Shown here piece by piece: positions 26,771 through 37,600 of a stretch of 64,000 nucleotides of DNA. The DNA is from Dethiobacter alkaliphilus. Lineage in GTDB: Bacteria; Bacillota; Dethiobacteria; DTU022; UBA8154. The stretch covers positions 231,540 through 295,539 of the forward strand of contig JAENYV010000001.1 in the NCBI GenBank assembly GCA_016841605.1, given 5' to 3'. How positions within the stretch are numbered: the first letter of the stretch is position 1; each line of letters starts with the position of its first letter. Both the position numbers and the translations under genes were made by a program. Below the pieces are notes generated by a model. The model was not told where the DNA came from and searched no databases. It saw only the letters and a list, made by a program, of their open reading frames with translations.

Positions 26771-28282
26771 GTGGTATTCAAGGTGAAAGGGGATAGGCCT
26801 GTGTATGATGTTATAGTGATCGGCGCAGGGGTAACGGGAGGCTTTGTGGCCCGGGAACTGCTGCGCTATAAGTTAAAGGTTGCCCTGCTGGAGAAGAACA
26901 ACGATGTCTGCTGCGAGGTTACCAGGGCCAACACAGCTATCGTGCATAGCGGCTACAGCGCCAAGCCGGGCGCGTTGAAGGCCGGAATGACGGTCCGTGC
27001 CAATGAAAATTTTCATCATGTTTGCGAAGAGCTGCAGGTAGAATTTAAGCGCACAGGATCGTTGATGATTGCCATTGGGGAATACGGTCTAGAAAAAATC
27101 TATCAGAAACTAAAAAGGGGCAAGAAAAACGGTGTAAAGGGGATGAAGATACTTAACCGGGAAGAGACCCTGGCTCTGGAGCCGAACATTAATCCGGAGA
27201 TTGTTATGTCTCTTTTTGTTCCGTCGACAGGTGTTGTCAATCCCTGGGAATTTGGACTTGCCGCCGTAGAAAATGCAGTGGATAACGGAGCGGAACTTTT
27301 TTTAAACACCAGAGTTACAGGTCTGGAAAAAAAGAGCGGTCTCTATTCTGTAAAGACTGATAACGGCGTGTTTACCGCCAAATACGTCGTTAATTGTGCA
27401 GGACTTTATGCGGACGAAATCAGTGAAATGGTCGCAGAGCCGTTCTTTAAAATAGTTCCCAGACGGGGTGAATACTTTGTTTTGGATACCGATGCCGGAG
27501 ACCATGTGGGCAGAGTCATCTTTCAGGCCAGGGAGGACGACACAAAGGGCTGTATTGTCACCCCCACGGTGCACGGAAATATTCTGGTAGGTCCCAGCGC
27601 AGAGGATCTGCAAGATAAGGACGATAATGCCACGACACAAGAACGAATGGATTTAATTAAAAGTGTCATCCAAAGAAGTGTTGTCGGAATTCCCTATAAT
27701 CATGTCATTCGCTCCTTTGCAGGAATTCGCCCCAGGCCGAACTGGGTCTCCCAAAACCCTGAGACAGGCGATCTTGAATGCTACGAAGACGATGTGAAAG
27801 ATTTTATCCTGGGTGAGCCCGAGGGTTGTGAAAATTTTTTTAACGTTGCCGGTATTAAATCGCCCGGCCTGACCTGTGCGCAGGAAATCGGAGACTATAT
27901 GGCGGGACTGGTAATCGCCAAGATGCAAAATCCCCAGCTTAATGAGCGGTTTAACCCCTGCCGTCCAAAGAAAGTCCGTTTTGCTCAAATGTCGTTAGAG
28001 GAGCAACAGCAGTTGGTAAGGCAAGACAGGCGTTACGGTAAAATAGTCTGCCGCTGCAAAAAAGTAACCGAGGCTGAAGTAGTTGATGCCATTTGGAGAA
28101 ATGCCGGTGCGAGAACGGTCGACGGGGTTAAAAGAAGGGCGGGAACAGGCCTGGGACGTTGTCAGGGCGGCTTTTGCACTGAGGAAATATTAAAGATCCT
28201 CTCCAGAGAATTAGGCAAACCCCTTGAGGAAATAGAGAAGGACGGCAGCGGTTCTTATGTGGTCAGCGGACGATTAAAATAA
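26771..28282 (+). CDS. GlpA-like FAD-dependent oxidoreductase with BFD [2Fe-2S] domain
   Basis: 503 residues, GTG start behind GGGGAG. An N-terminal FAD Rossmann motif (VIGAGVTGGFVARELL) and a DAO-type fold are followed by a C-terminal BFD-like iron-sulfur domain with CRCKKVTEAEV and a later GRCQGGFC (about 425-470). This is the form seen in anaerobic glycerol-3-phosphate dehydrogenase A-type proteins. With the next two genes it forms the common Bacillota trio GlpA-like/GlpB-like/DUF1667. No glycerol kinase or facilitator is nearby, so the substrate is open. Confidence 0.82.
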   Translation: MVFKVKGDRPVYDVIVIGAGVTGGFVARELLRYKLKVALLEKNNDVCCEVTRANTAIVHSGYSAKPGALKAGMTVRANENFHHVCEELQVEFKRTGSLMIAIGEYGLEKIYQKLKRGKKNGVKGMKILNREETLALEPNINPEIVMSLFVPSTGVVNPWEFGLAAVENAVDNGAELFLNTRVTGLEKKSGLYSVKTDNGVFTAKYVVNCAGLYADEISEMVAEPFFKIVPRRGEYFVLDTDAGDHVGRVIFQAREDDTKGCIVTPTVHGNILVGPSAEDLQDKDDNATTQERMDLIKSVIQRSVVGIPYNHVIRSFAGIRPRPNWVSQNPETGDLECYEDDVKDFILGEPEGCENFFNVAGIKSPGLTCAQEIGDYMAGLVIAKMQNPQLNERFNPCRPKKVRFAQMSLEEQQQLVRQDRRYGKIVCRCKKVTEAEVVDAIWRNAGARTVDGVKRRAGTGLGRCQGGFCTEEILKILSRELGKPLEEIEKDGSGSYVVSGRLK

Positions 28283-28322
28283 AGAATAAGATTTCTTTCT
28301 TTATACGGAGGAAGTAAAATCA

Positions 28323-29573
28323 ATGAAAAAATACAGCCTTATCGTGGTCGGCGGAGGCCCGGCAGGTCTTGCCGCTGCCGTTTCGGCCAGTGAAACCGGG
28401 ATCGACAGGATCTTAATTTTAGAGCGGGGCCGCCGGTTGGGCGGTATCTTGAATCAGTGCATACATAACGGCTTTGGTATCCACTATTTTGACAAGGAGC
28501 TAACCGGCCCGGAGTATGCCAACCGGTTTATTAAACTGGTCAAAAGGCGCGGGATAGAATATAAAACGGAGACAACGGTGCTTGATATCACCGGCAATAA
28601 AACAGTTGTCTCCATCAATCAGGAAGACGGTTTAATGGAATTGCAAACAGATGCCGTTATCTTTGCCATGGGTTGCCGTGAGCGGCCCAGGGGCGCGGTA
28701 ACCATCCCCGGGACAAGACCGGCCGGTATAATTACCGCGGGTGCAGCCCAAAAGATGATCAATATAAACGGTTATCATGTAGGCGAGAGGATTATTATTC
28801 TCGGCTCGGGCGACATAGGCCTGATCATGGCCAGGCGGCTGACCCTGGAGGGCAAAAAGGTCCTTGCCGTGGTGGAAAGAATGCCCCATTCCAACGGGCT
28901 GGCGAGAAACATAATCCAGTGCCTGGAAGATTTTGATATTCCGCTGCTCCTTTCCCATACCATAACCGAAATAAGGGGCAAAAACAGGGTAAGCAGCGTG
29001 ATGGTCAGTGCGGTGGACGAACAATATCAACCCATTAAGGGCAGCGAAAGAGAGTATGAATGCGATACTGTCCTGATGTCGGTGGGTCTTATTCCGGAGA
29101 TTGAACTGGGCAAAAGAGCTAATATGCTTTTGGACCCCCGCACAAACGGACCTCTGGTTGACGATGCCATGCAAACCAGCATTGAGTGGGTCTTTGCCTG
29201 CGGCAATGTTCTCCATGTGCACGATCTGGTGGATTATGTCACTCTGGAAAGCCGAAAAACGGGAAAGGCTGCCGCGCATTATATTTTGCAAAGGGGGACT
29301 GCGGAGCATTATGCCGGTGTCACTTATGCCGCCCCTATTTCCTATATTGTTCCGCAAAAAGTTGCCCTGGGGGAAGGACAGGCTGAACTGTTTTTTAGAA
29401 CAGACAGGGTTGTCACCAATGCTGAGGTAGTGGTGGCCGGCGGGCAGGGGGAGATAAACCGGATTAAAGCCGCGCGCATTAATCCCAGTGAAATGCAAAG
29501 GCTTGTCATCAACAAAGAAAAGATAAACGGGCTGAAGCCCGTTCTTGAGATCAGTATTGAAGGGGTATCGTAA
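28323..29573 (+). CDS. NAD(P)/FAD-dependent oxidoreductase, second subunit of trio
   Basis: 416 residues. FAD-binding VVGGGPAGLAAAVSA at the N-terminus, ATG-type FAD motif FAMGCRERPRGA and a second nucleotide-binding motif ILGSGDIGLIMARR: a pyridine-nucleotide-disulfide-oxidoreductase-like flavoprotein. It normally pairs with the BFD-domain protein upstream to pass electrons. The start follows ACGGAGG. DUF1667 follows 1 bp after the stop. Confidence 0.82.
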   Translation: MKKYSLIVVGGGPAGLAAAVSASETGIDRILILERGRRLGGILNQCIHNGFGIHYFDKELTGPEYANRFIKLVKRRGIEYKTETTVLDITGNKTVVSINQEDGLMELQTDAVIFAMGCRERPRGAVTIPGTRPAGIITAGAAQKMININGYHVGERIIILGSGDIGLIMARRLTLEGKKVLAVVERMPHSNGLARNIIQCLEDFDIPLLLSHTITEIRGKNRVSSVMVSAVDEQYQPIKGSEREYECDTVLMSVGLIPEIELGKRANMLLDPRTNGPLVDDAMQTSIEWVFACGNVLHVHDLVDYVTLESRKTGKAAAHYILQRGTAEHYAGVTYAAPISYIVPQKVALGEGQAELFFRTDRVVTNAEVVVAGGQGEINRIKAARINPSEMQRLVINKEKINGLKPVLEISIEGVS

Positions 29574-29574
29574 A

Positions 29575-29937
29575 ATGACCGATTTAAGAAAAACGATCGT
29601 CTGTATTCGCTGTCCCCTGGGGTGCGAAATAGTTGCAGAGAAAAGGGAAGACATCTATAAGATACAAAATAACAAATGTACAAAGGGTTGGGATTATGCC
29701 TTTTCAGAACTGACCAATCCCGTCAGATATGTTACTTCCACCATAGCCATAGACCACAATTCTGCCCATCGCCTGCCTGTCAGGACCAGCCTTCCTGTTC
29801 CTAAAGATAAAATGTTTGCCGTAATGAGCGCAATTAAACTGGTGGAGGTAACAACTCCTGTTCATGAGGGGCAGATACTGATAAAAAATGTAGCCGGTAC
29901 TGAAGCGGATATCATCGCCTCCGGCTGTTCTTCTTGA
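29575..29937 (+). CDS. DUF1667 protein
   Basis: 120 residues, ATG two bases after the upstream stop. The N-terminal CIRCPLGCEI and a later NKCTKGWDYA supply four cysteines typical of DUF1667, a small protein almost always encoded with GlpA/GlpB-like oxidoreductases. Probably binds a metal or iron-sulfur centre in that complex; the exact role is not known. Confidence 0.85.
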   Translation: MTDLRKTIVCIRCPLGCEIVAEKREDIYKIQNNKCTKGWDYAFSELTNPVRYVTSTIAIDHNSAHRLPVRTSLPVPKDKMFAVMSAIKLVEVTTPVHEGQILIKNVAGTEADIIASGCSS

Positions 29938-30028
29938 AGAAGATTGGGGTTCAAGCCGACAGGAGTTACATTGCAAACTTAAATGGGATAGAGCTTAACT
30001 TTAATTGATAAATAACTGCGAGGTGATT

Positions 30029-31711
30029 ATGGTGTTTTCTAAAACCGGAAGAATAACAGCAACAGTGGCGGCAGCCGCAGTATTATTTTTCATTTTCATA
30101 CTGCCTGCCTTTGCTTATGCGGATATAACCTTAAATCTCAGCAAGAGCACAGCAGCAGCAGGAGATATCGCTACTGCCTCCGGGACAACGGTCCCTAACA
30201 GCTGGGTTCCCCTTAAGGTTTTAGATAAAGATAGTAATATTATCCTTTTTGATACGACTAAAGCAGATTCTGACGGCAACTATCGTATTGACTTTAAGGT
30301 ACCCGAAGCAGTAGAAGGAGTTTTAACCGTAGTAGTCGGAGAAGGCGGCAATGTGGTCAATGCTCTTTTAACAGTGGGTACAGACACAGACACGACGCCA
30401 GCCGACTTAACGGCACCGACCTGGAGCAGTCCGGATATAACTGCGGGCAGTGTAACTGCGGGCAGTCTGACCCTGACCTGGAGCGCGGCCACGGATAACG
30501 TGGGTGTAACCGGCTACAGAATCTACAGCGGAACAACCCTTCTTACGGAGAGTCCGGTGACCGGCACCAGCTACAATGTTACGGGTCTGACCGCGGGGAC
30601 AGGCTATACCTTTAAAGTGGAAGCAGGGGATGCGGCCGGTAACTGGAGCATCAACGGTCCCAGTACCACAGTGACCACTTTATCTGAGGTATCTCCCGGA
30701 AGCGGTGGACCTGGCGGCAGCAATGTAGTCTCGGAAACCCCGCAAGCCGTTACCTCCGCCACCGGAGCGGCCACAGTGACGCCCAGCGCAGGCGGTACCG
30801 TCAGCCTGGGCAGTGAAGCTGCCGTTGAAGTGCCTGCAAACGCACTGGCAGGAACCGGTGCAGTGGAAATAAAAGTACGGAAAGTAACCACCTCTCCCGC
30901 CGTGCCTGCAGGCTTTAAACTGGCCGGCAGCGTATACGAATTCAGTGTGGGAGGCAAGAACAGTTACAACTTTAACAGGAACGTGACCATCAAACTCAGC
31001 TTTGATCCCGGCGCCCTCAGTGCAGACGAAACTGCGGCAATCTACTACTATGATGAAACCCTGGACCAGTGGGTCAATATCGGCGGAACCGTATCCGGCA
31101 ATACCGTAACCGTTCAGGTGAACCACTTTACCAAATTTGCCGTAATGACCGTCAAGAAGGAAGAAACTGAGCCAACCGGGACAACGGCTTCCACATTAAA
31201 CGATATCACCGGTCACTGGGCAATGAACAATATCAACAAAATGGTAGCTCTGGGCTCCATCAGCGGTTATCCCGACGGAAGCTTCAAACCGGATAAAACT
31301 GTCAGCCGGGCAGAATTTGCCACCGTGCTGGTCAAGGCATTTCAGCTGTCTTCTCAGACCGGGAAAGCATTTGCAGATACAGCCGGGCACTGGGCAAAGG
31401 ATATCATAGCTACAGCAGCATATTACGGTATTGTCAGCGGATATGATGCCGATACATTTGGACCGGATAATCCTGTTACCCGTGAACAGATGGCGGCAAT
31501 GATTATGAAAGCGGCCGGACTGACTCCGGTAACGGAAGAACTTACATTTTTCGACAGCGATAGCATCTCGGGCTGGGCCAGAAGTTCCATGGCCGCGGCT
31601 GTGAAGAACGGGATCATTAACGGATATCCCGACAACACCGTCCGGCCCCAGGGCAACGCCACCAGAGCAGAGGCTGTTACGGTCATTATGAATGCGTTAC
31701 CGGGTGAATAG
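30029..31711 (+). CDS. SLH-domain surface protein with FN3 and ZU5-like regions
   Basis: About 560 residues; ATG 30029 and GTG 30032 both follow GAGGTG, and TTG 30005 is less likely. Signal peptide, then a beta-sandwich (ITLNLSKSTAAAGDIATASG) of the kind repeated twice in the 38193 protein, a fibronectin III domain (about 135-225), a Gly/Ser linker, a beta-rich ZU5-like stretch (about 240-375) and three SLH domains (about 390-560; GHWA, GYPDGSFKP, GPDNPVTREQ). SLH domains bind secondary cell-wall polymer, so the protein anchors at the cell wall. A strong terminator follows. Possible wall partner for the neighbouring exported proteins. Confidence 0.82.
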   Translation: MVFSKTGRITATVAAAAVLFFIFILPAFAYADITLNLSKSTAAAGDIATASGTTVPNSWVPLKVLDKDSNIILFDTTKADSDGNYRIDFKVPEAVEGVLTVVVGEGGNVVNALLTVGTDTDTTPADLTAPTWSSPDITAGSVTAGSLTLTWSAATDNVGVTGYRIYSGTTLLTESPVTGTSYNVTGLTAGTGYTFKVEAGDAAGNWSINGPSTTVTTLSEVSPGSGGPGGSNVVSETPQAVTSATGAATVTPSAGGTVSLGSEAAVEVPANALAGTGAVEIKVRKVTTSPAVPAGFKLAGSVYEFSVGGKNSYNFNRNVTIKLSFDPGALSADETAAIYYYDETLDQWVNIGGTVSGNTVTVQVNHFTKFAVMTVKKEETEPTGTTASTLNDITGHWAMNNINKMVALGSISGYPDGSFKPDKTVSRAEFATVLVKAFQLSSQTGKAFADTAGHWAKDIIATAAYYGIVSGYDADTFGPDNPVTREQMAAMIMKAAGLTPVTEELTFFDSDSISGWARSSMAAAVKNGIINGYPDNTVRPQGNATRAEAVTVIMNALPGE

Positions 31712-31749
31712 TGAAAAAAGAATTAAAGTAAATGAAATGAATCAAATTT

Positions 31750-31795
31750 GCAGGGGGGTACTGGAGCAGAAGAATCTGCTCCAGTACCCCCCTGC
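31750..31795 (+). terminator. Strong hairpin terminator
   Basis: A perfect 20-bp stem (GCAGGGGGGTACTGGAGCAG and its complement) with a 6-nt loop, followed by ATTTGTTT, directly after the SLH gene. Confidence 0.85.
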
Positions 31796-31842
31796 ATTTG
31801 TTTGGACCTGGGGAAAAGAATGGGTAAATTGGTAAGAATTTC

Positions 31843-31872
31843 TTGACAGCCGCATACATTATCTGTTATATT
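31843..31872 (+). promoter_or_regulatory. Sigma-A-type promoter
   Basis: TTGACA (31843-31848), 18-bp spacer, TATATT (31867-31872). The operator at 31875 begins 2 bp after the -10 box. Confidence 0.7.
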
Positions 31873-31874
31873 TA

Positions 31875-31894
31875 TTATGTCTTATTTGACTTAA
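31875..31894 (+). promoter_or_regulatory. Palindromic operator, 8-4-8 type
   Basis: TTATGTCT-N4-TGACTTAA, overlapping the expected start point of transcription from 31843; consistent with repressor binding. Confidence 0.6.
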
Positions 31895-32009
31895 TGAAAC
31901 CTGGCGTATTCTTCCCCAAAGGGGGCATGCCCATAAATCTAAAAAACGAAAACATCTGATGTGTCCGTAGGGAAAGTAAGAGTTAATTAAGAAAGGAGTG
32001 TTTATTATT

Positions 32010-33203
32010 ATGGTTATGAAAAACGAGTTTAGAATTTCTAAAACTATGGTGGGTTTGATACTGGGACTGATCATGGGATTTTGCGTGCTGGTAATGCCCG
32101 GGATAGCCGGCGCATATCAGATTGAAGTATCAGGTGATGGGGTAAATAGCCCGACGACTTTGTATCAGGTTGACTTGGAGACCATGGACCAGGAGGAGCA
32201 GATATTCAGTACGAATAACACCTGGCCTACTAAAAAGTGGTATGTGGGTGAGGGCCCCACTCTGATGGATATTTTAGACGCGGCCGGCGGACTTACGCAA
32301 GATGCCACGCTGATCAAATTTACCGCGACGGACAATTTTAATATTACCTTGACCAAGGAAGAACTGTTGGATGCTACCCGCTATTACTATCCCGGGTTGA
32401 AGGAGAATCATCCATATTATGGCGAGATTGCAGGTTCAACGGATGATGCTGAAGAAGTGGTCCCAATTATAGCCCTGCAAAGTGCGAATAGTGATGATTT
32501 TGAGGATATGACTGCTTCCCAAGCGCCGCATTTGTTGTTTGGACAGCGCTATGTAACCGAACAGACTAATAACTTGTTTGCTAAATGGATAAATAAAATT
32601 GAAGTGTTCACCACTACTCCTCAAACATGGGCTGATCCGACAGCATCAATATCTAGTGGAACAATCATTACATCAGGAACAGAAGTAACGCTAAGTGCTA
32701 CTTATAATGATGCCGATAAGGTTTATTATACTACCGACGGCAGCACTCCTTCTATCGCAAGTGATATGTATAACTGGATTGCCTACCGCTGGTGGACTTC
32801 CCGATCGGATGTCTTGGATGAAATCAATCATCCCATTGAAATCACAGGGACTGTCGGGCAATCCAAAACAATAAAAGCATTAGTTATTGGTCCGGGTAAG
32901 TATGACAGTAGCATTGCAACTTTTACCTACACTATTGGTAACGCGTCGCCGACTCTGACGGCTGATACCACAAATAACTCCGTCGGGCAGGCCATCGATA
33001 TTACCTTTACTGATGATTCTAGCTGGCGCAGCGCCATTACCGATGTAACTGTAAATGAGAGTTCTATTGCAGGCCATTATACGGTTACGGCAGGCAACCT
33101 CCACATTGACAACACCGTATTCACCAGTGCCGATACCTATTCAGTTGTGGTTACTGCCACCAACTATACAAATGCCGAAGTAAATCAAGTTATAGTCCCT
33201 TAA
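32010..33203 (+). CDS. Secreted SUOX-like/chitobiase-C/HID protein
   Basis: 397 residues from the ATG 11 bp after AAGGAG. Signal peptide (PGIAGA). SUOX-like domain (about 30-210) with NNTWPTKKWYVGEGPTL, RYYYP, FGQRYVTEQ; chitobiase-C-like domain (YYTTDGSTP, IGPGK) about 215-315; HID/DUF1533 domain (TADTTNNSVGQAIDITF) to the end. HID domains were first described in streptococcal Shr, where they bind hemoglobin. The family Cys of molybdopterin enzymes is replaced here, so a catalytic role is unlikely. It has a promoter with an overlapping palindromic operator, which makes it a likely member of the same regulon as importers B and C. Confidence 0.7.
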   Translation: MVMKNEFRISKTMVGLILGLIMGFCVLVMPGIAGAYQIEVSGDGVNSPTTLYQVDLETMDQEEQIFSTNNTWPTKKWYVGEGPTLMDILDAAGGLTQDATLIKFTATDNFNITLTKEELLDATRYYYPGLKENHPYYGEIAGSTDDAEEVVPIIALQSANSDDFEDMTASQAPHLLFGQRYVTEQTNNLFAKWINKIEVFTTTPQTWADPTASISSGTIITSGTEVTLSATYNDADKVYYTTDGSTPSIASDMYNWIAYRWWTSRSDVLDEINHPIEITGTVGQSKTIKALVIGPGKYDSSIATFTYTIGNASPTLTADTTNNSVGQAIDITFTDDSSWRSAITDVTVNESSIAGHYTVTAGNLHIDNTVFTSADTYSVVVTATNYTNAEVNQVIVP

Positions 33204-33481
33204 TGACTGTTTCTGATACCGATTCTTCATTCGTTGTTCCCGCTACCGGCTGTAAAAAAGCCTGTATAAATCATATGACAACAACAAGTGTGCAATAGGG
33301 TCTGCGCGGATAGTAAACAAATCTATATATTAACGAGGAAGGCGGCGCCACAGTTGACATGTAATGTCAGTGTGGCTGCTGCTGTAATTACAGGGTTAAC
33401 ATTTTTATCCTGAACAAGAAAAATTTATTAATCTTTAAATAAATTATTTTAAAAAATTATAAGGAGGAGAGGTGATAAGAA
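33204..33481 (+). other. Intergenic region
   Basis: 278 bp between two paralogous genes. A short inverted repeat TGACAT-GTA-ATGTCA lies at 33355-33369. No confident promoter or terminator seen; AAGGAGGAGAGGTGAT precedes the next gene. Confidence 0.4.
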
Positions 33482-34600
33482 TTGCTAATTATGGTTAAGA
33501 AAAACGGGTTTAGAAAGTTGTTAATGATAAGTTTTATACTTATCCTGATCATGGGATTTGGCGGGCTGATAATGCCCGGAACAGCCGGCGCTCAATCTGA
33601 TTCGGTGACCATAACCGGTAATGGGTTAGTATCGACGACCCCGACTACTTTAACCCGTGCTCAATTGGAGGACATGCCCCAGGTGCAGGCCTGTTATAGT
33701 TCGATTAACACCTGGCCTACTAAGAAGTGGTATGTTGGTGTGGGTGTCCCCCTGACGGATATTTTAACCGCGGCCGGCGGAATTAAGCCCGAGGCCAAGA
33801 TGATTAAAGTTACGGCAACTGACGGTTATGGGATGTGGTTTACCGTGCAAGAACTGCTGAATGAGCCCCGCTATTACTATCCCGGGCTGAAAGATAATGA
33901 TGCATATCTTGGCAATATACCGGGTTCACCGGATGGGGCAATAGAGGTGGCCCCTATGCTAGCCTTGCGAAGTGCCAATAGTGATAATTTTGACTATATG
34001 AATACTTCCGAATCGTTACATTTGTTGTTAGGGCAGCGGTGGGTCACCGAACAAACCAACCACAAGTTTGTCAAATATGCAACAACCATTGAAGTGACCA
34101 CCGATACTCCGGCACAATGGGCTGCTCCAACAGCATCGGTACTTAGCGGAACCGTTGCAGAGGGAACCGAGGTAGCGTTAAGTAATCAGTTTAATGATGA
34201 CGATAAAATTTATTATACAACTGACGGCAGCGACCCCACTGTTCAGAGTCTTATATATAACTGGATCGCCGCGCGCTGGTGGGCTTCCAGGGCGGATGAT
34301 TTGGCTGACGTAAACCACCCGATTGTTGTAAACCGGTCCATGACTATCAAAGCGAAAACCATCGGCTTCGGCAGGACGGATAGCGATATAGTTACTTATG
34401 ACTACCAAGTTATGATCAAAGGAGATATCGATAATAATGAAGCAGTAAACATTTTGGATTTAGTAAAAGCGATTAACTTCATTAAAGGCACAGCCACACC
34501 TACTGCTGAACAAATGTTTGCTGCAGACATGGACGATAATGGAACAATCAATATCTTAGATCTGGTAAGGATAATCAACAAAATTCGCGGACAGGGTTAG
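33482..34600 (+). CDS. Secreted SUOX-like protein with dockerin domain
   Basis: 372 residues from TTG 33482 (8 bp from the ribosome site; ATG 33491 is possible). Signal peptide (PGTAGA), SUOX-like domain with NTWPTKKWYVGVGVPL, RYYYP, LGQRWVTEQ, a chitobiase-C-like domain (YYTTDGSDP), and at the C-terminus a type I dockerin: two calcium-binding F-hand repeats with DIDNNEAVNILDLVKAI and DMDDNGTINILDLVRII. Dockerins bind cohesins, and cohesins are encoded immediately downstream (34643) and at 2-946. It is therefore expected to attach non-covalently to a scaffold on the cell surface. Confidence 0.8.
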   Translation: MLIMVKKNGFRKLLMISFILILIMGFGGLIMPGTAGAQSDSVTITGNGLVSTTPTTLTRAQLEDMPQVQACYSSINTWPTKKWYVGVGVPLTDILTAAGGIKPEAKMIKVTATDGYGMWFTVQELLNEPRYYYPGLKDNDAYLGNIPGSPDGAIEVAPMLALRSANSDNFDYMNTSESLHLLLGQRWVTEQTNHKFVKYATTIEVTTDTPAQWAAPTASVLSGTVAEGTEVALSNQFNDDDKIYYTTDGSDPTVQSLIYNWIAARWWASRADDLADVNHPIVVNRSMTIKAKTIGFGRTDSDIVTYDYQVMIKGDIDNNEAVNILDLVKAINFIKGTATPTAEQMFAADMDDNGTINILDLVRIINKIRGQG

Positions 34601-34642
34601 TGAATTATTTGAATACTTACTTAATGGAGGAGGATAAGATTA

Positions 34643-37600
34643 ATGTCTTTTAGTAAGAACAAAATGCTAAACATGGTATTAAACATGTTTCTTAGTATCG
34701 CCATAATATTTTGCACATCTTTTGGCATGGGACTGATTCAACCGGCTGAAGCATTGGCGGAAGGGGTTCCGGCACTGACTGCAGGAACTGTTACAGCGGC
34801 GCCCGGAGAAGTGATTAATGTCCCCATTAACTTGACAAGTTCGGGAGAGGTAGTTGCTTTAGAGTTTAAACTAAGCTATGATCACAGCTTGTTAACTTAC
34901 AATCAAACAACTTTAGGAAGCGGAGCGGACGGCTTTACTATTTTTGACTATATATCAGGAAGTAACGAAGCAGTAGGTCTCTACAATATGGATAACTCTC
35001 CGTTTCCCGGCGGAACGGACAGCACAATAGCATTAATGCAGTTTACGGTATCAAGTACGGCAAGCTCCGGAGCATCTTGTGTATTAGGTCTGAATGAAGT
35101 AACACTTTCCGATGCCCAGGGAGATGAGATAACATCAAAAACAGTAAACAACGGGCAATTCAGTGTCAGTATATCGGGGCAAGAAAAAACAGTGACAGGC
35201 GTGGCAACGCTCAGCGCCATTACTGTTGCAAACGGTACAACGCCGGCAAATATCGGATTGCCGGGTACGGTACAAGCGACCCTTAGTGATAGTACAACAC
35301 AAAATATCGATGTGACCTGGGACGGCGGTACTCCTGAGTACAGTGCCGATACAGCCGGGACATACACATTCATTGGTACGCTGGTAAATTTGCCGAGCGG
35401 CGTGACCAATCCCGCCGGCGTAACGGCGACAGTGGATGTAATAGTATCAGACGCAGGTGGGGTAGTTCTGATCAGCATTGAAATTACAACCCCGGCAACT
35501 AAGTTGACTTATGAAGCGGGAGAACCACTGGACCTAAGCGGCCTGGTTGTTACCGGAACCTACAGTGACGACAGCACGAAAGTGGAAACAGTCACAGCAG
35601 ATAATGTGACGGGTTTTGACAGTACATTAATAGCAACAGACCAGGTTCTGACTATTAACGTGGGCGGGAAGACGACGACTTATGTCGTACAGATAGTAGA
35701 AGCTACGGCACAAACTGACTACACTTACACTGTAACGGATGGCCAAGCCCAGATTACAGGGTATAGCGGTTCCGGCGGAGATGTAGTAATACCGGGTAAC
35801 TTAAATGGAGTTCCTGTAACAAGTATCGGCTACAATGCTTTTTCCAATCACACAAGCATAACAAGTGTCAGCATTTCGCAAGGGGTAACCAGCATTGGGA
35901 ACTCTGCGTTTTATGGTTGCAGCAATCTGAGTTCGGTAAGTTTCCCCGGCAGTGTTGCCGGCATGGGCAGCAACGTGTTTTCTGGTTGCAGCAGTTTGAC
36001 TGCAATTAATGTAAGCTCAGACAACCAAAATTATGCAAGTGAGGAGGGAGTATTGTTCAATAATCCTAAAACAATACTTGTATTGTATCCGTTTGGGAAA
36101 ACCGACGCATCATATACTGTGCCCGTCAGTGTCACCGGCATTGGCGAAAAAGCGTTTGGCAGTTGCAGCAATCTGAGCTCAATAACCATCCCCGGCAGCG
36201 TCACCGGCATTGGGGAATTTGCGTTTACTGACTGCAGCAGCCTGAGCTCGCTAACCATCCCCGACAGTGTAACGAGCATTGGGAACTCTGCGTTTTATGG
36301 TTGCAGCAGCCTGAGCTCGGTAAACATTCCTGAAGGAGTCACAGTTCTTAATGGTACGTTGTTTAGAAATTGCACCAGTCTGACGACGCTAACCATCCCC
36401 AACAGTGTCACCAGCATTGAGAATAGTACGTTTTATGGTTGCAGCAGCCTGAGTTCATTAACCATCCCCGACAGTGTCACGAGCATCGGGAGCAGTGTGT
36501 TTAGAGATTGCAGCAGCCTGAGTTCACTAACCATCCCCGACAGTGTAACGAGCATCGGGAGCAGTGTGTTTAGAGATTGCACAGGTCTGACGACGCTAAC
36601 CATCCCCGCCAGTGTAACGAGCATTGGGAGCAGTGCGTTTTATGGTTGCAGCAATCTGAGCTTGGTAAACATTCCTGAAGGGTTCACCAGCATTGAGAAT
36701 AGTACATTTTATGGTTGCAGCAGCCTGAGCTCGCTAACCATCCCCGACAGTGTCACGAGCATTGGGAGCAGTGTGTTTAGAGATTGCACAGGTCTGACGA
36801 CGCTAACCATCCCCGCCAGTGTAACGAGCATTGGGAACAGTTTGTTTGATGGTTGCAGCAATCTGAGCTTGGTAAACATTCCTGAAGGAATCACGAGCAT
36901 TGGGACGTATGCGTTTAGAGATTGCATTAGCCTGAGTTCGCTAACCATCCCCGACAGTGTTACCAGTATTGGGGGCTATACGTTTGATGGTTGCAGCAGC
37001 CTGACGACGCTAACCATCCCCGCCAGTGTCACGAGCATCGGGAGCAGTGCGTTTGCTAATTGCATTAGCCTGAGCTCGCTAACCATCCCCGGCAGCGTCA
37101 CCAGCATTAAGAACTTTATGTTTGATGGTTGCAGCAGCCTGAGTTCGCTAACCATCCCCGACAGTGTCACGAGCATTGGAATGAATGCGTTTTCTAATTG
37201 CACCAGTCTGAGCTCGCTAACTATTCCCGCCAGTGTTACCAGCATTGGCAGGGACGCGTTTTTAAATAGCAGTAACTTAACCATATACGGTTATGCCGAA
37301 TCCTATGCAGCGACCTATGCAGCCGAAAATAGTATTCCGTTTTTAGCTATAAGCGTAATACTAGCTGCCGATACTACCGATAACGAAGTGGGACAGGCCG
37401 TAGATATTACCTTTACTGACGATGCCGCCTGGCGCGACGCCATTACCGATATTACCGTCAATGGGACATCCATCGCCGGCAAATACACCGTGTCTGACGG
37501 AATGATTACCATCGCCGCAGATGTATTTACTGCTGCCGGTGATTATGAGGTAGTGGTGAAAGCAACCGGTTATTCTGATGTCGGCGTGATCCAGACTATA

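Noticed and set aside
26771-29937. Considering the GlpA/GlpB/DUF1667-like trio as part of the chelate system
   Set aside because: The trio is a common stand-alone operon in Bacillota and shares no operator or overlap with the importer genes; it is kept as a neighbour only.
33355-33369. TGACAT-GTA-ATGTCA inverted repeat before 33482
   Set aside because: The half-sites point the opposite way and the spacing differs from the 8-4-8 operator, so it was not counted as a sixth site.
35815-37300. Regularly spaced repeats reminiscent of a CRISPR array
   Set aside because: The repeats are in frame, have no unique spacers and encode LRR_5 units.
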